A stretch of 64,000 nucleotides of DNA from Pseudonocardia petroleophila. GTDB taxonomy: Bacteria; Actinomycetota; Actinomycetes; Mycobacteriales; Pseudonocardiaceae. The notes under the pieces are model-generated. The model saw only the letters and a list, made by a program, of their open reading frames with translations, was not told the DNA's origin and searched no databases. The DNA lies in NCBI RefSeq assembly GCF_014235185.1, contig NZ_CP060131.1:4533501-4597500 (forward strand), in the 5' to 3' direction. Made by a program: the position numbers and the translations under genes. Shown piece by piece: positions 53,234 to 61,080 of the stretch. Each line of letters begins with the position of its first letter. Position 1 is the first letter of the stretch.

Positions 53234-53661
53234 ACGTCCTCGTCCTCAACGGCCCCAACCTCGGCCGCCTCGGCACCCGCGAACCGGCCGTCTACGGGTC
53301 CACCACCCACGCCGACCTCGCCGACCTGTGCGTGCGCACGGGGGAGGAGCTGGGGCTCGCCGTCGAGGTCCGCCAGACCGACCACGAGGGCGAGCTGCTC
53401 GGCTGGCTGCACGCCGCCGCCGACGCCGGCACGCCGGTGGTGCTCAACGCCGGGGCGTGGACCCACACCTCGGTCGCGGTGCGCGACGCCTGCTCCCAGC
53501 TCACGGCCGCGCTGGTCGAGGTGCACATCTCCAACGTGCACAAGCGCGAGGAGTTCCGGCACCACTCCTACCTCTCCGCCGTGGCCGACGGCGTGATCGT
53601 CGGGCTCGGCGTCACCGGCTACGCCCTCGCGCTGCGGTGGATCGCCGAGAACCGCGCCTGA
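53230..53661 (+). CDS. aroQ: 3-dehydroquinate dehydratase, type II
   Basis: This dodecameric dehydratase makes 3-dehydroshikimate. The 143-residue protein has NGPNLGRLGTREPAVYG with the catalytic Tyr22, the NAGAWTHTSVAVRDA substrate loop and EVHISNVHKREEFRHHSY with the catalytic His. It is coupled to aroB by ATGA and to pepQ by TGATG. Confidence 0.96.
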   Translation: MNVLVLNGPNLGRLGTREPAVYGSTTHADLADLCVRTGEELGLAVEVRQTDHEGELLGWLHAAADAGTPVVLNAGAWTHTSVAVRDACSQLTAALVEVHISNVHKREEFRHHSYLSAVADGVIVGLGVTGYALALRWIAENRA

Positions 53662-54737
53662 TGCCCGCCCCCGACCGCCGGGCCGCCCTGCGCGCCCTGC
53701 TCGCAGACCGCGAGGTCGACGCGCTGCTGGTCACCGACCTGGTGAACGTCCGCTACCTCACCGGGTTCACCGGCTCGAACGCCGCGCTGCTCGTGCACGT
53801 CGACGGCGACGCCGCGAGCCGGTTCTGCACCGACGGCCGCTACCGCGCCCAGGCGGCGGTGCAGGTGCCCGACCTGGAGCGGGTCGAGGACCGCGCGAGC
53901 GCGCTCGCCCTGGCCGCCGCGGCGGCCGTCGACCGGCTGGGCTTCGAGTCCGACGCGGTCACCGTCGACGCCCACGCCGCGCTCGACGCGGCCGCGCAGG
54001 GCGTCGCGCTGGTGCGGACGCCCGGGCTGGTGCAGGGGCTGCGGGCGGTGAAGGACCCCGACGAGGTCGAGGCGCTGCGGGTCGCGTGCGCCGTCGCCGA
54101 CACCGCGCTGGCCGGCCTGCTCGCCGACGGCGGGCTCGTGCCGGGGCGCACCGAGCGCGACGTCGCGCTCGACCTGGAGACCCGGATGCGCCGCCTCGGC
54201 GCGCAGGGCCCGGCGTTCGACACGATCGTCGCGGCCGGGCCGCACTCCGCGGTGCCCCACCACCGCCCCACCGACGCCGGGCTCCGCGCGGGCGACCTCG
54301 TGAAGATGGACTTCGGCGCGCTCGTCGACGGCTACCACTCCGACATCACCCGGACCGTCGTCCTGGGCCCCGCGGCGGACTGGCAGCGGGAGCTGCACGC
54401 GCTGGTCGCCGCCGCCCAGCGGGCCGGGCGGGCCGCACTGGCCCCCGGCGCCGACGTCGTCGCGGTCGACGCCGCCGCCCGCGACGTGTGCGTCGACGCC
54501 GGGCGGGGCGAGGAGTTCCTGCACGGCCTGGGGCACGGCATCGGCCTGCAGATCCACGAGGCCCCGGCGCTGGCCCGCACCGGCACCGGCACGCTCGCCG
54601 CGGGCATGGCCGTCACCGTCGAGCCCGGGGTGTACCTGGAGGGCCGGGGCGGCGTGCGCATCGAGGACACGCTCGTCGTCCGCGACGGGGAGCCCGAACT
54701 GCTGACCCGGACCACCAGGGAGCTGCTCGAGGTCTGA
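53661..54737 (+). CDS. pepQ: M24 family aminopeptidase (Xaa-Pro type)
   Basis: The 358-residue protein has the pita-bread metallopeptidase domain. Metal ligands appear in MDFGALVDGYHSDITRTV (two Asp), HGLGHGIGLQIHEAP (His), VTVEPGVYLEG (Glu) and GGVRIEDTLVV (Glu). The N-terminal creatinase-like domain includes VRYLTGFTGSNAALLV. It probably removes N-terminal residues before proline. Its position between aroQ and efp is conserved in actinobacteria. Confidence 0.93.
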   Translation: MPAPDRRAALRALLADREVDALLVTDLVNVRYLTGFTGSNAALLVHVDGDAASRFCTDGRYRAQAAVQVPDLERVEDRASALALAAAAAVDRLGFESDAVTVDAHAALDAAAQGVALVRTPGLVQGLRAVKDPDEVEALRVACAVADTALAGLLADGGLVPGRTERDVALDLETRMRRLGAQGPAFDTIVAAGPHSAVPHHRPTDAGLRAGDLVKMDFGALVDGYHSDITRTVVLGPAADWQRELHALVAAAQRAGRAALAPGADVVAVDAAARDVCVDAGRGEEFLHGLGHGIGLQIHEAPALARTGTGTLAAGMAVTVEPGVYLEGRGGVRIEDTLVVRDGEPELLTRTTRELLEV

Positions 54738-54743
54738 CCCGGG

Positions 54744-54749
54744 TACCCT
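54744..54749 (+). promoter_or_regulatory. Candidate -10 element for efp
   Basis: TACCCT lies 7 bp after the pepQ stop. A transcript from it would have a leader of about 115 nt before efp; I see no riboswitch in that leader. Confidence 0.4.
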
Positions 54750-54872
54750 GACGCTCCGGACGACGGCGCCGAGCGCGCGCCGTCCGCGAGAACACCCGGC
54801 GCGCCTCCCACTGGGTCGATTCCCTTCTGGGACGAGCTGCGCGCCCCGAACCGACGCAGGAGACTTGCTCAC

Positions 54873-55436
54873 GTGGCCACCACGAACGACCTGAAGAACG
54901 GCCTGGTGCTCAACCTGGAGGGCCAGCTCTGGGCGGTCACGGCGTTCCAGCACGTCAAGCCCGGCAAGGGCGGCGCCTTCGTGCGCACGACGCTGAAGAA
55001 CGTCATGACCGGGAAGGTCGTCGACAAGACCTTCAACGCGGGCACGAAGGTGGAGACGGCCACCGTCGACCGCCGCGACATGACGTTCCTCTACCGCGAC
55101 GGCTCCGACTTCGTCTTCATGGACGGCGACACGTTCGACCAGATCCCGATCCCGGAGAACACCGTCGGCACCGCCGCGGGGTACCTGCTGGAGAACCAGG
55201 TCGCGATGGTCGCGCTGCACGAGAGCGTGCCGCTGTTCGTCGAGCTGCCCACCTCGGTGGAGCTGGTCATCAGCCACACCGACCCCGGCCTGCAGGGCGA
55301 CCGCTCCACCGGCGGCACCAAGCCCGCCACGCTGGAGACCGGCGCCGAGATCCAGGTGCCGCTGTTCGTCACCACCGGCGAGAAGGTCAAGGTGGACACC
55401 CGCGACGGGCGCTACCTCGGCCGCATCTCCTCCTGA
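54873..55436 (+). CDS. efp: Translation elongation factor P
   Basis: EF-P relieves ribosomes stalled at polyproline. The 187-residue, three-domain protein has FQHVKPGKGGAFVRTTLKN with Lys32 at the position of the modified lysine of E. coli EF-P, and domain III with GDRSTGGTKPATLETGAEIQ (written in part of the family signature). Polyproline stretches in this genome, such as in SecD, would need it. Its stop overlaps the nusB start as TGATG. Confidence 0.96.
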   Translation: MATTNDLKNGLVLNLEGQLWAVTAFQHVKPGKGGAFVRTTLKNVMTGKVVDKTFNAGTKVETATVDRRDMTFLYRDGSDFVFMDGDTFDQIPIPENTVGTAAGYLLENQVAMVALHESVPLFVELPTSVELVISHTDPGLQGDRSTGGTKPATLETGAEIQVPLFVTTGEKVKVDTRDGRYLGRISS

Positions 55437-55858
55437 TGCTGCGCGCCCGGACGAAGGCACGCAAGCGCGCGCTGGACATCCTGTTCGAGTCCGAGGCCCG
55501 CGGCGACGACCCGCTCGCGGTGCTGGTGCAGCGCCGGGAGACCGACGACGCGCCGCCGGTCTCGGACTACGCCGGGATGCTCGTCGAGGGCGTCGTCGCG
55601 CACCGGGAGCGGATCGACCAGCTCCTCACCGAGCACGCCGAGGGCTGGACGGTGGCGCGGATGCCCGCCGTCGACCGCGCGCTGCTGCGGATCGGCGTGT
55701 TCGAGCTGCTCTGGGTCGACGAGATCGACGACCCGGTGGCGATCACGGAGGCCGTCGAGCTGGCCCGCACGCTGTCCACCGACGACAGCCCGCGCTTCCT
55801 CAACGGCGTGCTCGGCCGCATCGCCGACATCGCGGAGCAGCTGCGCGCCACCCGCTGA
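55436..55858 (+). CDS. nusB: Transcription antitermination factor NusB
   Basis: NusB binds boxA RNA with NusE to promote rRNA antitermination. The 140-residue all-helical protein has the arginine-rich start RARTKARKRALDILFESEARG, VDRALLRIGVFELLW and VAITEAVELARTLSTDDSPRFLNGVLG (family core, about 100-127). It is coupled to efp. An MFS exporter follows instead of bldD. Confidence 0.95.
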   Translation: MLRARTKARKRALDILFESEARGDDPLAVLVQRRETDDAPPVSDYAGMLVEGVVAHRERIDQLLTEHAEGWTVARMPAVDRALLRIGVFELLWVDEIDDPVAITEAVELARTLSTDDSPRFLNGVLGRIADIAEQLRATR

Positions 55859-55942
55859 CGCCCGTGCGCGGGAACGGCCGCCCCGGCCGCCGTCCCCGCT
55901 CACGAGGTGGTGGCGTCCGCGCGGGTGCTGTGCGTCGCATAC

Positions 55943-55960
55943 CGTCGAATCGATTCGACG
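55943..55960. promoter_or_regulatory. 18-bp perfect palindrome, operator candidate for the MFS gene
   Basis: CGTCGAATCGATTCGACG equals its own reverse complement. It lies upstream of a -10-like TAGCGT (55968-55973), overlapping where the -35 should be, and 55 bp before the MFS start. This fits binding by a dimeric repressor such as a TetR or MarR protein; none is encoded next to it. Confidence 0.75.
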
Positions 55961-56014
55961 ATCGGCGTAGCGTGTGGCTGGTCCTGCCGCGCCGAGGAGT
56001 ACTGGAGTACCGCC

Positions 56015-57178
56015 GTGCCGGTCGCGATCGTCGTGATGGCGTTGGGGACGTTCGCCATCGGGCTCTCCGAGTTCGCCGTGATGGGCCTGCTGCCCCGCAT
56101 CGCCGCCGACCTGGGGGTCTCCCTGCCCGTCGGGGGCAACCTCGTCACCGCCTACGCGGTCGGCGTCGTCGTGGGCGCGCCCCTGCTGACGGCCGCCGCG
56201 GTCCGGCTGCGCCGCCGCACGGCCCTGCTGCTGTTCATGGCGGTGTTCGCCGCGGGCAACGCGCTCGCCGCGCTGGCCCCGACCTTCGGGCTGCTCGTCG
56301 TCGCCCGGTTCCTCTCCGGGCTCCCGCACGGGGCGTTCTTCGGCGTGGGAGCGCTGGTCGCCGCGTCGCTGGTGGCGCCGGGGCGGCGGGCGTCCGCGGT
56401 GGCGTCGATGGTGCTGGGGCTGACGGTCGCGAACCTCGTCGGCGTGCCCGCGGCGACCGCGCTGGGCGGGCTGCTGGGCTGGCGGCTCGCGTTCGTCCTC
56501 ATCACGGGGCTGGCGCTGCTGTGCGTGGCCGGGATGCTGGCCACGCTGACCCGCGACACCGTCACGGCCCGCCCGAGCATCGGCGCGGAGTTCGCCGCGC
56601 TGCGCCGGCCGGCGGTGCTGCTGGCGCTGGGCACGGTCGTCGTCGGCTGCGGCGGCCTGTTCGCCTTCTACACCTACATCGCGCCGATGATGACCGACCT
56701 CGCCGGGTTCGGGACGGCGACGGTCCCGGTGCTGCTCGGCGTGTTCGGGCTGGGCATGACCGTCGGCACGGTGGCCGGCGGGCGGCTGGCCGACCGGTTC
56801 GACCCGCGGCGCGTGGTGGTCGCGCTGCTCGCCGCCCAGGCCGGGCTGCTCGTGGTCGCGGTGGCCGCGGTGCACTCGCCGGTGACGGCCCCCGTGCTGG
56901 TGTTCGGGATCGGCGCGGTCGGCCTGGCGATCGTGCCCGCGGTGCAGACGCTCGTGCTGGACGCGGCGGGGGAGGCCCCGGCGCTCGCGTCGGCGTCGAT
57001 CCAGTCGGCGTTCAACCTGGCCAACGCGATCGGGGCCGCCGCGGGCGGGCTGGTGCTGTCGGCCGGGCTGGGGCTGGCCGCCCCGCCCGCGGCCGGGGCC
57101 CTGCTGGCGGCGCTGGGGATCGTCCCGGCCGTCGCGGTGATCCGGTACGCGCGCCGCCGGACCGCGGTGCCGGCGTAG
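56015..57178 (+). CDS. Major facilitator superfamily exporter
   Basis: The 387-residue protein has 12 predicted helices, with GFAVM-like LSEFAVMGLLPRIAADL at the start, the motif A region RLRRRTALLLFMAVFAAGNALA and RFLSGLPHGAFFGVGALVA, all typical of the DHA1 drug-efflux/AraJ-type group. The substrate is unknown. GTG 56015 has GGAG 7 nt upstream; a longer frame from 55907 would run through the operator and is unlikely. It sits between nusB and bldD, which are neighbours in Streptomyces, so it is probably an insertion. Confidence 0.88.
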   Translation: MPVAIVVMALGTFAIGLSEFAVMGLLPRIAADLGVSLPVGGNLVTAYAVGVVVGAPLLTAAAVRLRRRTALLLFMAVFAAGNALAALAPTFGLLVVARFLSGLPHGAFFGVGALVAASLVAPGRRASAVASMVLGLTVANLVGVPAATALGGLLGWRLAFVLITGLALLCVAGMLATLTRDTVTARPSIGAEFAALRRPAVLLALGTVVVGCGGLFAFYTYIAPMMTDLAGFGTATVPVLLGVFGLGMTVGTVAGGRLADRFDPRRVVVALLAAQAGLLVVAVAAVHSPVTAPVLVFGIGAVGLAIVPAVQTLVLDAAGEAPALASASIQSAFNLANAIGAAAGGLVLSAGLGLAAPPAAGALLAALGIVPAVAVIRYARRRTAVPA

Positions 57179-57189
57179 GCCCGGGGACG

Positions 57190-57232
57190 ACGAAGCGGCC
57201 CTGCCGTCCGGTGGACGACAGGGCCGCTTCGT
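57190..57232. terminator. Strong bidirectional hairpin terminator
   Basis: Arms ACGAAGCGGCCCTG (57190-57203) and CAGGGCCGCTTCGT (57219-57232) pair perfectly. A further CGTCC/GGACG inner stem closes on a 3-nt loop after one mismatch. It lies between the MFS gene and the convergent bldD and should stop both transcripts. Confidence 0.88.
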
Positions 57233-57239
57233 GCGTGTG

Positions 57240-57269
57240 GCGCCGGCACCCTTCCCCAGGTGCCGGTGC
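57240..57269 (-). terminator. Second hairpin at the 3' end of bldD
   Basis: GCGCCGGCACC (57240-57250) and GGTGCCGGTGC (57259-57269) form an 11-bp stem with one G-U pair and an 8-nt loop. It abuts the bldD stop codon. Confidence 0.7.
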
Positions 57270-57270
57270 G

Positions 57271-57753
57271 TCACGGCGCGGGACGGGCCTCCGGGGGGAG
57301 CACTCCCCAGTCGATGAGCTGGTCGGTCAGCTCGCCGGGGCTCTTGTCGTAGATGATCGCGAGCGAGCGCAGGTCCTCGGCGCGGATGCTGAGCACCTTG
57401 CCGTTGTAGTCGCCGCGCTGGCTCTGGATGGCGGCGGCGTAGCGGGCCAGCGGGCCCACCTTGTCCGCCGGGAGCTGCTGCAGCCGCTCCAGGTTGATGA
57501 CGATCTTCGTGGCGGGCTCGGATCCCGACGGCACGCGGCCCTCGGGGAGGAGCTCGGCCACCGGCACGCCGTAGAAGTCGGCCAGCTCGGCCAGCTTCTG
57601 CACCGTGACGGCGCGGTCGCCGCGCTCGTACGAGCCGACGACGACGGCCTTCCACCGCCCGCCCGACTTCTGCTCGACGCCGTGCAGCGACAGGCCCTGC
57701 TGCTGCCGGATGGCGCGGAGCTTCCCGCCGAGCGCCTTGGCGTAGTCGCCCAT
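57271..57753 (-). CDS. bldD: Developmental regulator BldD (c-di-GMP binding)
   Basis: BldD is the XRE-family repressor of development in Streptomyces, dimerised on DNA by tetrameric c-di-GMP. The 160-residue protein from ATG 57753 has the helix-turn-helix domain (LRAIRQQQGLSLHGVEQKSG, VVVGSYERGDRAVT) and the C-terminal domain. The c-di-GMP signature is kept: RGD at 113-115, eight residues, then RAED at 124-127, matching RGD-X8-RxxD. The start has GGAAAGGGG upstream; the longer frame to 57915 has none. Confidence 0.95.
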   Translation of the reverse strand: MGDYAKALGGKLRAIRQQQGLSLHGVEQKSGGRWKAVVVGSYERGDRAVTVQKLAELADFYGVPVAELLPEGRVPSGSEPATKIVINLERLQQLPADKVGPLARYAAAIQSQRGDYNGKVLSIRAEDLRSLAIIYDKSPGELTDQLIDWGVLPPEARPAP

Positions 57754-57910
57754 GCGGCGACCCCTTTCCGTGACTGGCGCCGGCCCGGTCGGGGCCGACG
57801 TCGGAGGAACTGATGTGCTCTCGGGGATCCGGCGTTCGGGGACGCCGGTGGTCGAGTCGAGTGGTGCCCCCCGCGGCCACCCGCCACACAGTGGATCAAT
57901 ACGGAGAGTA

Positions 57911-57940
57911 ATCATGCGCTCGCCGTCGCTGTCTGGTCAA
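57911..57940 (-). promoter_or_regulatory. Candidate bldD promoter
   Basis: On the minus strand, TTGACC (57940-57935) and CATGAT (57916-57911) are 18 bp apart. The transcript would have a leader of about 150 nt before bldD. Confidence 0.5.
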
Positions 57941-58051
57941 GTTGTCCGGCCCGTCGCGGTCCCGTTACGCCCCGGTTCCACCCTAATGGCTGATCGACAC
58001 GCCGCCGCCTGGGCTTTGTGGCCGGTACGGGACGGGCCCCGCGCGGCCGCC

Positions 58052-58078
58052 GTGACCGGAGCGTGACCAGCGTGTGAC
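58052..58078 (+). promoter_or_regulatory. Three GTGAC elements at exact 11-bp spacing
   Basis: GTGAC occurs at 58052, 58063 and 58074, one helical turn apart, and again at 58101. They lie in the 476-bp gap between bldD and pyrR (57754-58229), which holds no gene. BldD sites in Streptomyces contain GTnAC half-sites, so this could be an autoregulatory or pyrR-directed BldD array; that is inference. Confidence 0.45.
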
Positions 58079-58166
58079 GGGTGGGACTCCAGAGGGTGTC
58101 GTGACGGGCGGTGTGATGCTGGCGATGCCGGGGCGTTCGGAGACGGGTCGTGTCGGTACCCGCTGG

Positions 58167-58223
58167 TACGGTCGCCCGCGGAAACCGTTCCTTTAAGACC
58201 CGTCCGGTGAGGCGGGGAAGGAG
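58167..58223 (+). promoter_or_regulatory. pyrR leader with PyrR-binding hairpin masking the ribosome binding site
   Basis: After a -10-like TACGGT (58167-58172) the leader holds the loop TCCGGTGAGG (58203-58212), closed by CCCG (58199-58202) and CGGG (58213-58216). This matches the PyrR-binding consensus UCCNGNGAGG. TTCCTT (58188-58193) can extend the stem by pairing with AAGGAG (58218-58223), part of the pyrR ribosome binding site. When pyrimidine nucleotides are plentiful, PyrR would stabilise the hairpin and block translation. Confidence 0.85.
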
Positions 58224-58229
58224 AGCCTC

Positions 58230-58835
58230 GTGGCGAACGACCGCCGCGGGGACGTCCCAGGCGCGCCCGGAGACCGGGAACTGCTCAGCGCCGCCGACGT
58301 CACCCGCACCATCGCGCGCATCGCGCACCAGATCATCGAGAAGACCGCGGGCGACGAGGACGTCGTGCTCATCGGCATCCCGACGCGCGGCACGATCCTC
58401 GCCCGCCGGCTCTCGGCCGCGATCGGCGAGTTCGCCGGCACGGCCCCGGAGGTCGGCTCCGTCGACGTCACGCTGCACCGCGACGACCTGCGCCGCCGCC
58501 CCGCCCGCGCGCTCGGGGACACCGAGGTGCCCGAGGGCGGCCTCGACGACCGGCTCGTCGTCCTCGTCGACGACGTGCTGATGTCCGGGCGCACCGTCCG
58601 CGCCGCGCTCGACGCGCTCGCCGACCACGGCCGCCCGCGCGCCGTGCAGCTCGCGGTGCTGGTCGACCGCGGGCACCGCGAGCTCCCGATCCGCGCCGAC
58701 TACGTCGGCAAGAACGTCCCCACCTCCCGCGACGAGCAGATCCTGCTGCTGCTGGCCGAGACCGACGGCGTCGACGGCGTGCGGCTGCAGCGGATGGCCA
58801 CCGGCGGAGCCGGCTCCTCGGAGGCCGCGCCGTGA
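58230..58835 (+). CDS. pyrR: Bifunctional pyr operon regulator / uracil phosphoribosyltransferase PyrR
   Basis: PyrR binds pyr mRNA in response to UMP and PRPP and has weak uracil phosphoribosyltransferase activity. The 201-residue protein has IARIAHQIIEKTAG, LIGIPTRGTILARRL, the PRPP loop VVLVDDVLMSGRTVRAA and DRGHRELPIRADYVGKNVPT. GTG 58230 has a GGAAGGAG site that lies inside the PyrR-binding hairpin. It leads the pyr operon and overlaps pyrB as GTGA. Confidence 0.95.
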   Translation: MANDRRGDVPGAPGDRELLSAADVTRTIARIAHQIIEKTAGDEDVVLIGIPTRGTILARRLSAAIGEFAGTAPEVGSVDVTLHRDDLRRRPARALGDTEVPEGGLDDRLVVLVDDVLMSGRTVRAALDALADHGRPRAVQLAVLVDRGHRELPIRADYVGKNVPTSRDEQILLLLAETDGVDGVRLQRMATGGAGSSEAAP

Positions 58836-59776
58836 AGCACCTGCTCTCGGTCACCGACCTCGACGCCGCCACCGCCACCGCGCTGCTCGACACCGCCGAC
58901 CGCCTCAAGCAGGCGCTGCTCGGCCGCGAGGTCCGCAAGCTCCCGACGCTGCGCGGCCGCACCGTCATCACGATGTTCTACGAGAACTCCACGCGCACCC
59001 GGGTGTCGTTCGAGATCGCCGGCAAGTGGATGAGCGCCGACACCGTCAACGTCAGCGCCTCGGGGTCCTCGGTGAGCAAGGGAGAGTCGCTGCGCGACAC
59101 CTCCCTGACGCTGTCCGCGATGGGGGCCGACTGCGTGATCGTCCGGCACCCCGCCTCCGGCTCCGCGCACCGCATGGCGGCCTGGGCCGACCGCGACCGC
59201 GAGATGACCGGCACCCACACCTCGATCGTCAACGCCGGCGACGGCACCCACGAGCACCCCACGCAGGCCCTGCTCGACGCGGCCACGCTGCGGGACCGGC
59301 TCGGCTCGATCGCCGGGCGCCGCATCGGGATCGTCGGCGACGTCCTGCACAGCCGCGTCGCCCGCTCCAACGTCCTGCTGCTCGCCACCCTGGGCGCCGA
59401 GGTGGTGGTGATCGCGCCGCCGACGCTGCTGCCGGTCGGCGTCGCCGAGTGGCCGTGCCGGGTCAGCCCGTCGCTCGACGCCGAGCTGCCCGCCCTGGAC
59501 GCGGTGATGATGCTGCGCGTGCAGGCCGAGCGGATGCACGGCTCGTTCTTCCCCTCGTCGCGCGAGTACGCGATCGGCTACGGCCTGTCCGAGGCCCGCG
59601 CCGCGCTGCTGCCCGAGCACGCCGTCGTGCTCCACCCCGGCCCGATGGTGCGGGGTATGGAGATCGCGCCCGCCGTGGCCGACTCCCCGTCGTCGGCCGT
59701 GCTGGCCCAGGTCGCCAACGGCGTCCACGTCCGCATGGCCGTGCTCTACCACCTCCTCGCGGGAGCTCCGGAATGA
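58832..59776 (+). CDS. pyrB: Aspartate carbamoyltransferase catalytic subunit
   Basis: PyrB condenses carbamoyl phosphate with aspartate. The 314-residue protein has the carbamoyl phosphate loop FYENSTRTRVSFE, SASGSSVSKGESLRDT, HPTQALLDAAT, and the C-terminal HPGPMVRGMEI. No pyrI regulatory subunit gene is present. It is coupled to pyrR (GTGA) and pyrC (ATGA). Confidence 0.96.
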   Translation: MKHLLSVTDLDAATATALLDTADRLKQALLGREVRKLPTLRGRTVITMFYENSTRTRVSFEIAGKWMSADTVNVSASGSSVSKGESLRDTSLTLSAMGADCVIVRHPASGSAHRMAAWADRDREMTGTHTSIVNAGDGTHEHPTQALLDAATLRDRLGSIAGRRIGIVGDVLHSRVARSNVLLLATLGAEVVVIAPPTLLPVGVAEWPCRVSPSLDAELPALDAVMMLRVQAERMHGSFFPSSREYAIGYGLSEARAALLPEHAVVLHPGPMVRGMEIAPAVADSPSSAVLAQVANGVHVRMAVLYHLLAGAPE

Positions 59777-61080
59777 CCGAACAGGGCACGACCGACCTGC
59801 TGATCACCGACGTCCGGCCCTACGGCGGGGACGCCGTCGACCTCCTCGTGCGCGACGGCGTCGTGACCGAGATGGGCGCCGGCCTCACCGCACCCGAGGG
59901 TGTCCCCGTGCTGGACGGCGGCGGGCACGTGCTGCTGCCCGGCTTCGTCGACCTGCACGTGCACCTGCGCGAGCCCGGTGGCGAGGAGTCCGAGGACGTC
60001 GCCACCGGGTCGGCCGCGGCCGCGCTCGGCGGGTTCACCGCGGTGTTCGCGATGCCCAACACCGATCCCGTGGCCGACACGGCGGTCGTCGTCGAGCACG
60101 TGTGGCGGCGCGGGCGGGAGGTCGGGCTCGTCGACGTCCACCCCGTCGGCGCGGTCACCGTCGGGCTCGACGGCGCGAAGATGGCCGAGCTCGGCACGAT
60201 GGCCGCGAGCCGCGCCCAGGTCCGGATGTTCAGCGACGACGGCAGGTGCGTCAACGACCCGCTGATCATGCGCCGGGCCCTGGAGTACGCCTCCGCGCTG
60301 AACGTGGTGATCGCCCAGCACGCCGAGGACCACCGCCTCACCGGCGGCGCCCAGGCGCACGAGGGCGTCGTCGCCTCGCGGCTGGGGCTGGCCGGCTGGC
60401 CCGCCACCGCGGAGGAGACGATCGTCGCCCGCGACTGCGCGCTGGCCCGCGAGGCCGGGGCCGCGCTGCACGTCTGCCACATCTCCTCGGCCCGCACCGT
60501 CGACGTGCTGCGCGCGGCCAAGGCGGCCGGGGTGCGGGTGAGCGCCGAGGTCACCCCGCACCACCTGCTGCTCACCGACGGCAGGCTCACCAGCTACGAC
60601 CCCGTCAACAAGGTCAACCCGCCGCTGCGCACCGCCGAGGACACCAAGGCGATGCGGGCGGCGCTGGCCGAGGGCGTGATCGACGTGGTCGCCACCGACC
60701 ACGCGCCGCACGCCAGCCAGTACAAGGACACCGAGTGGCAGGCGGCGCGACCCGGGATGCTGGGGCTGCAGACGGCGTTCTCGGTGCTGGTGCACACCAT
60801 GGTCGAGCCGGGGCTGCTCGACTGGCGCGGCGTCGCGCGCGTGCTGTCCGAGCGGCCCGCGGAGATCGGGAACCTGCCCGACCAGGGCCGCCCGATCGCG
60901 GTGGGGGAGCCGGCCACGTTCGCGCTGGTCGACCCGGAGGCCCAGTGGACCGTGCGCGGCGCGGCGCTGGCCAGCAGGGCGGCGAACACCCCGTACGAGG
61001 GGATGCGGCTGCCCGGAGCGGTGGTCGCCACCGTCCTGCGTGGACGGATCACGGCCCAGGACGGGAAGGTCGCCCGGTGA
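59773..61080 (+). CDS. pyrC: Dihydroorotase
   Basis: PyrC cyclises carbamoyl aspartate to dihydroorotate. The 435-residue protein is the class I type: DLHVHLREPGGE with metal-binding histidines, FAMPNTDPVADT, SDDGRCVND, HVCHISSARTVD, the VSAEVTPHHLLLTD segment and ATDHAPHA with the catalytic Asp. The N- and C-terminal beta-sandwich is present. ATG 59773 overlaps the pyrB stop; the upstream open frame is a shadow. Confidence 0.96.
   Translation: MTEQGTTDLLITDVRPYGGDAVDLLVRDGVVTEMGAGLTAPEGVPVLDGGGHVLLPGFVDLHVHLREPGGEESEDVATGSAAAALGGFTAVFAMPNTDPVADTAVVVEHVWRRGREVGLVDVHPVGAVTVGLDGAKMAELGTMAASRAQVRMFSDDGRCVNDPLIMRRALEYASALNVVIAQHAEDHRLTGGAQAHEGVVASRLGLAGWPATAEETIVARDCALAREAGAALHVCHISSARTVDVLRAAKAAGVRVSAEVTPHHLLLTDGRLTSYDPVNKVNPPLRTAEDTKAMRAALAEGVIDVVATDHAPHASQYKDTEWQAARPGMLGLQTAFSVLVHTMVEPGLLDWRGVARVLSERPAEIGNLPDQGRPIAVGEPATFALVDPEAQWTVRGAALASRAANTPYEGMRLPGAVVATVLRGRITAQDGKVAR

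Noticed and set aside
54750..54872. efp leader as a possible riboswitch
   Set aside because: No recognisable aptamer core; nothing beyond a GC-rich leader.
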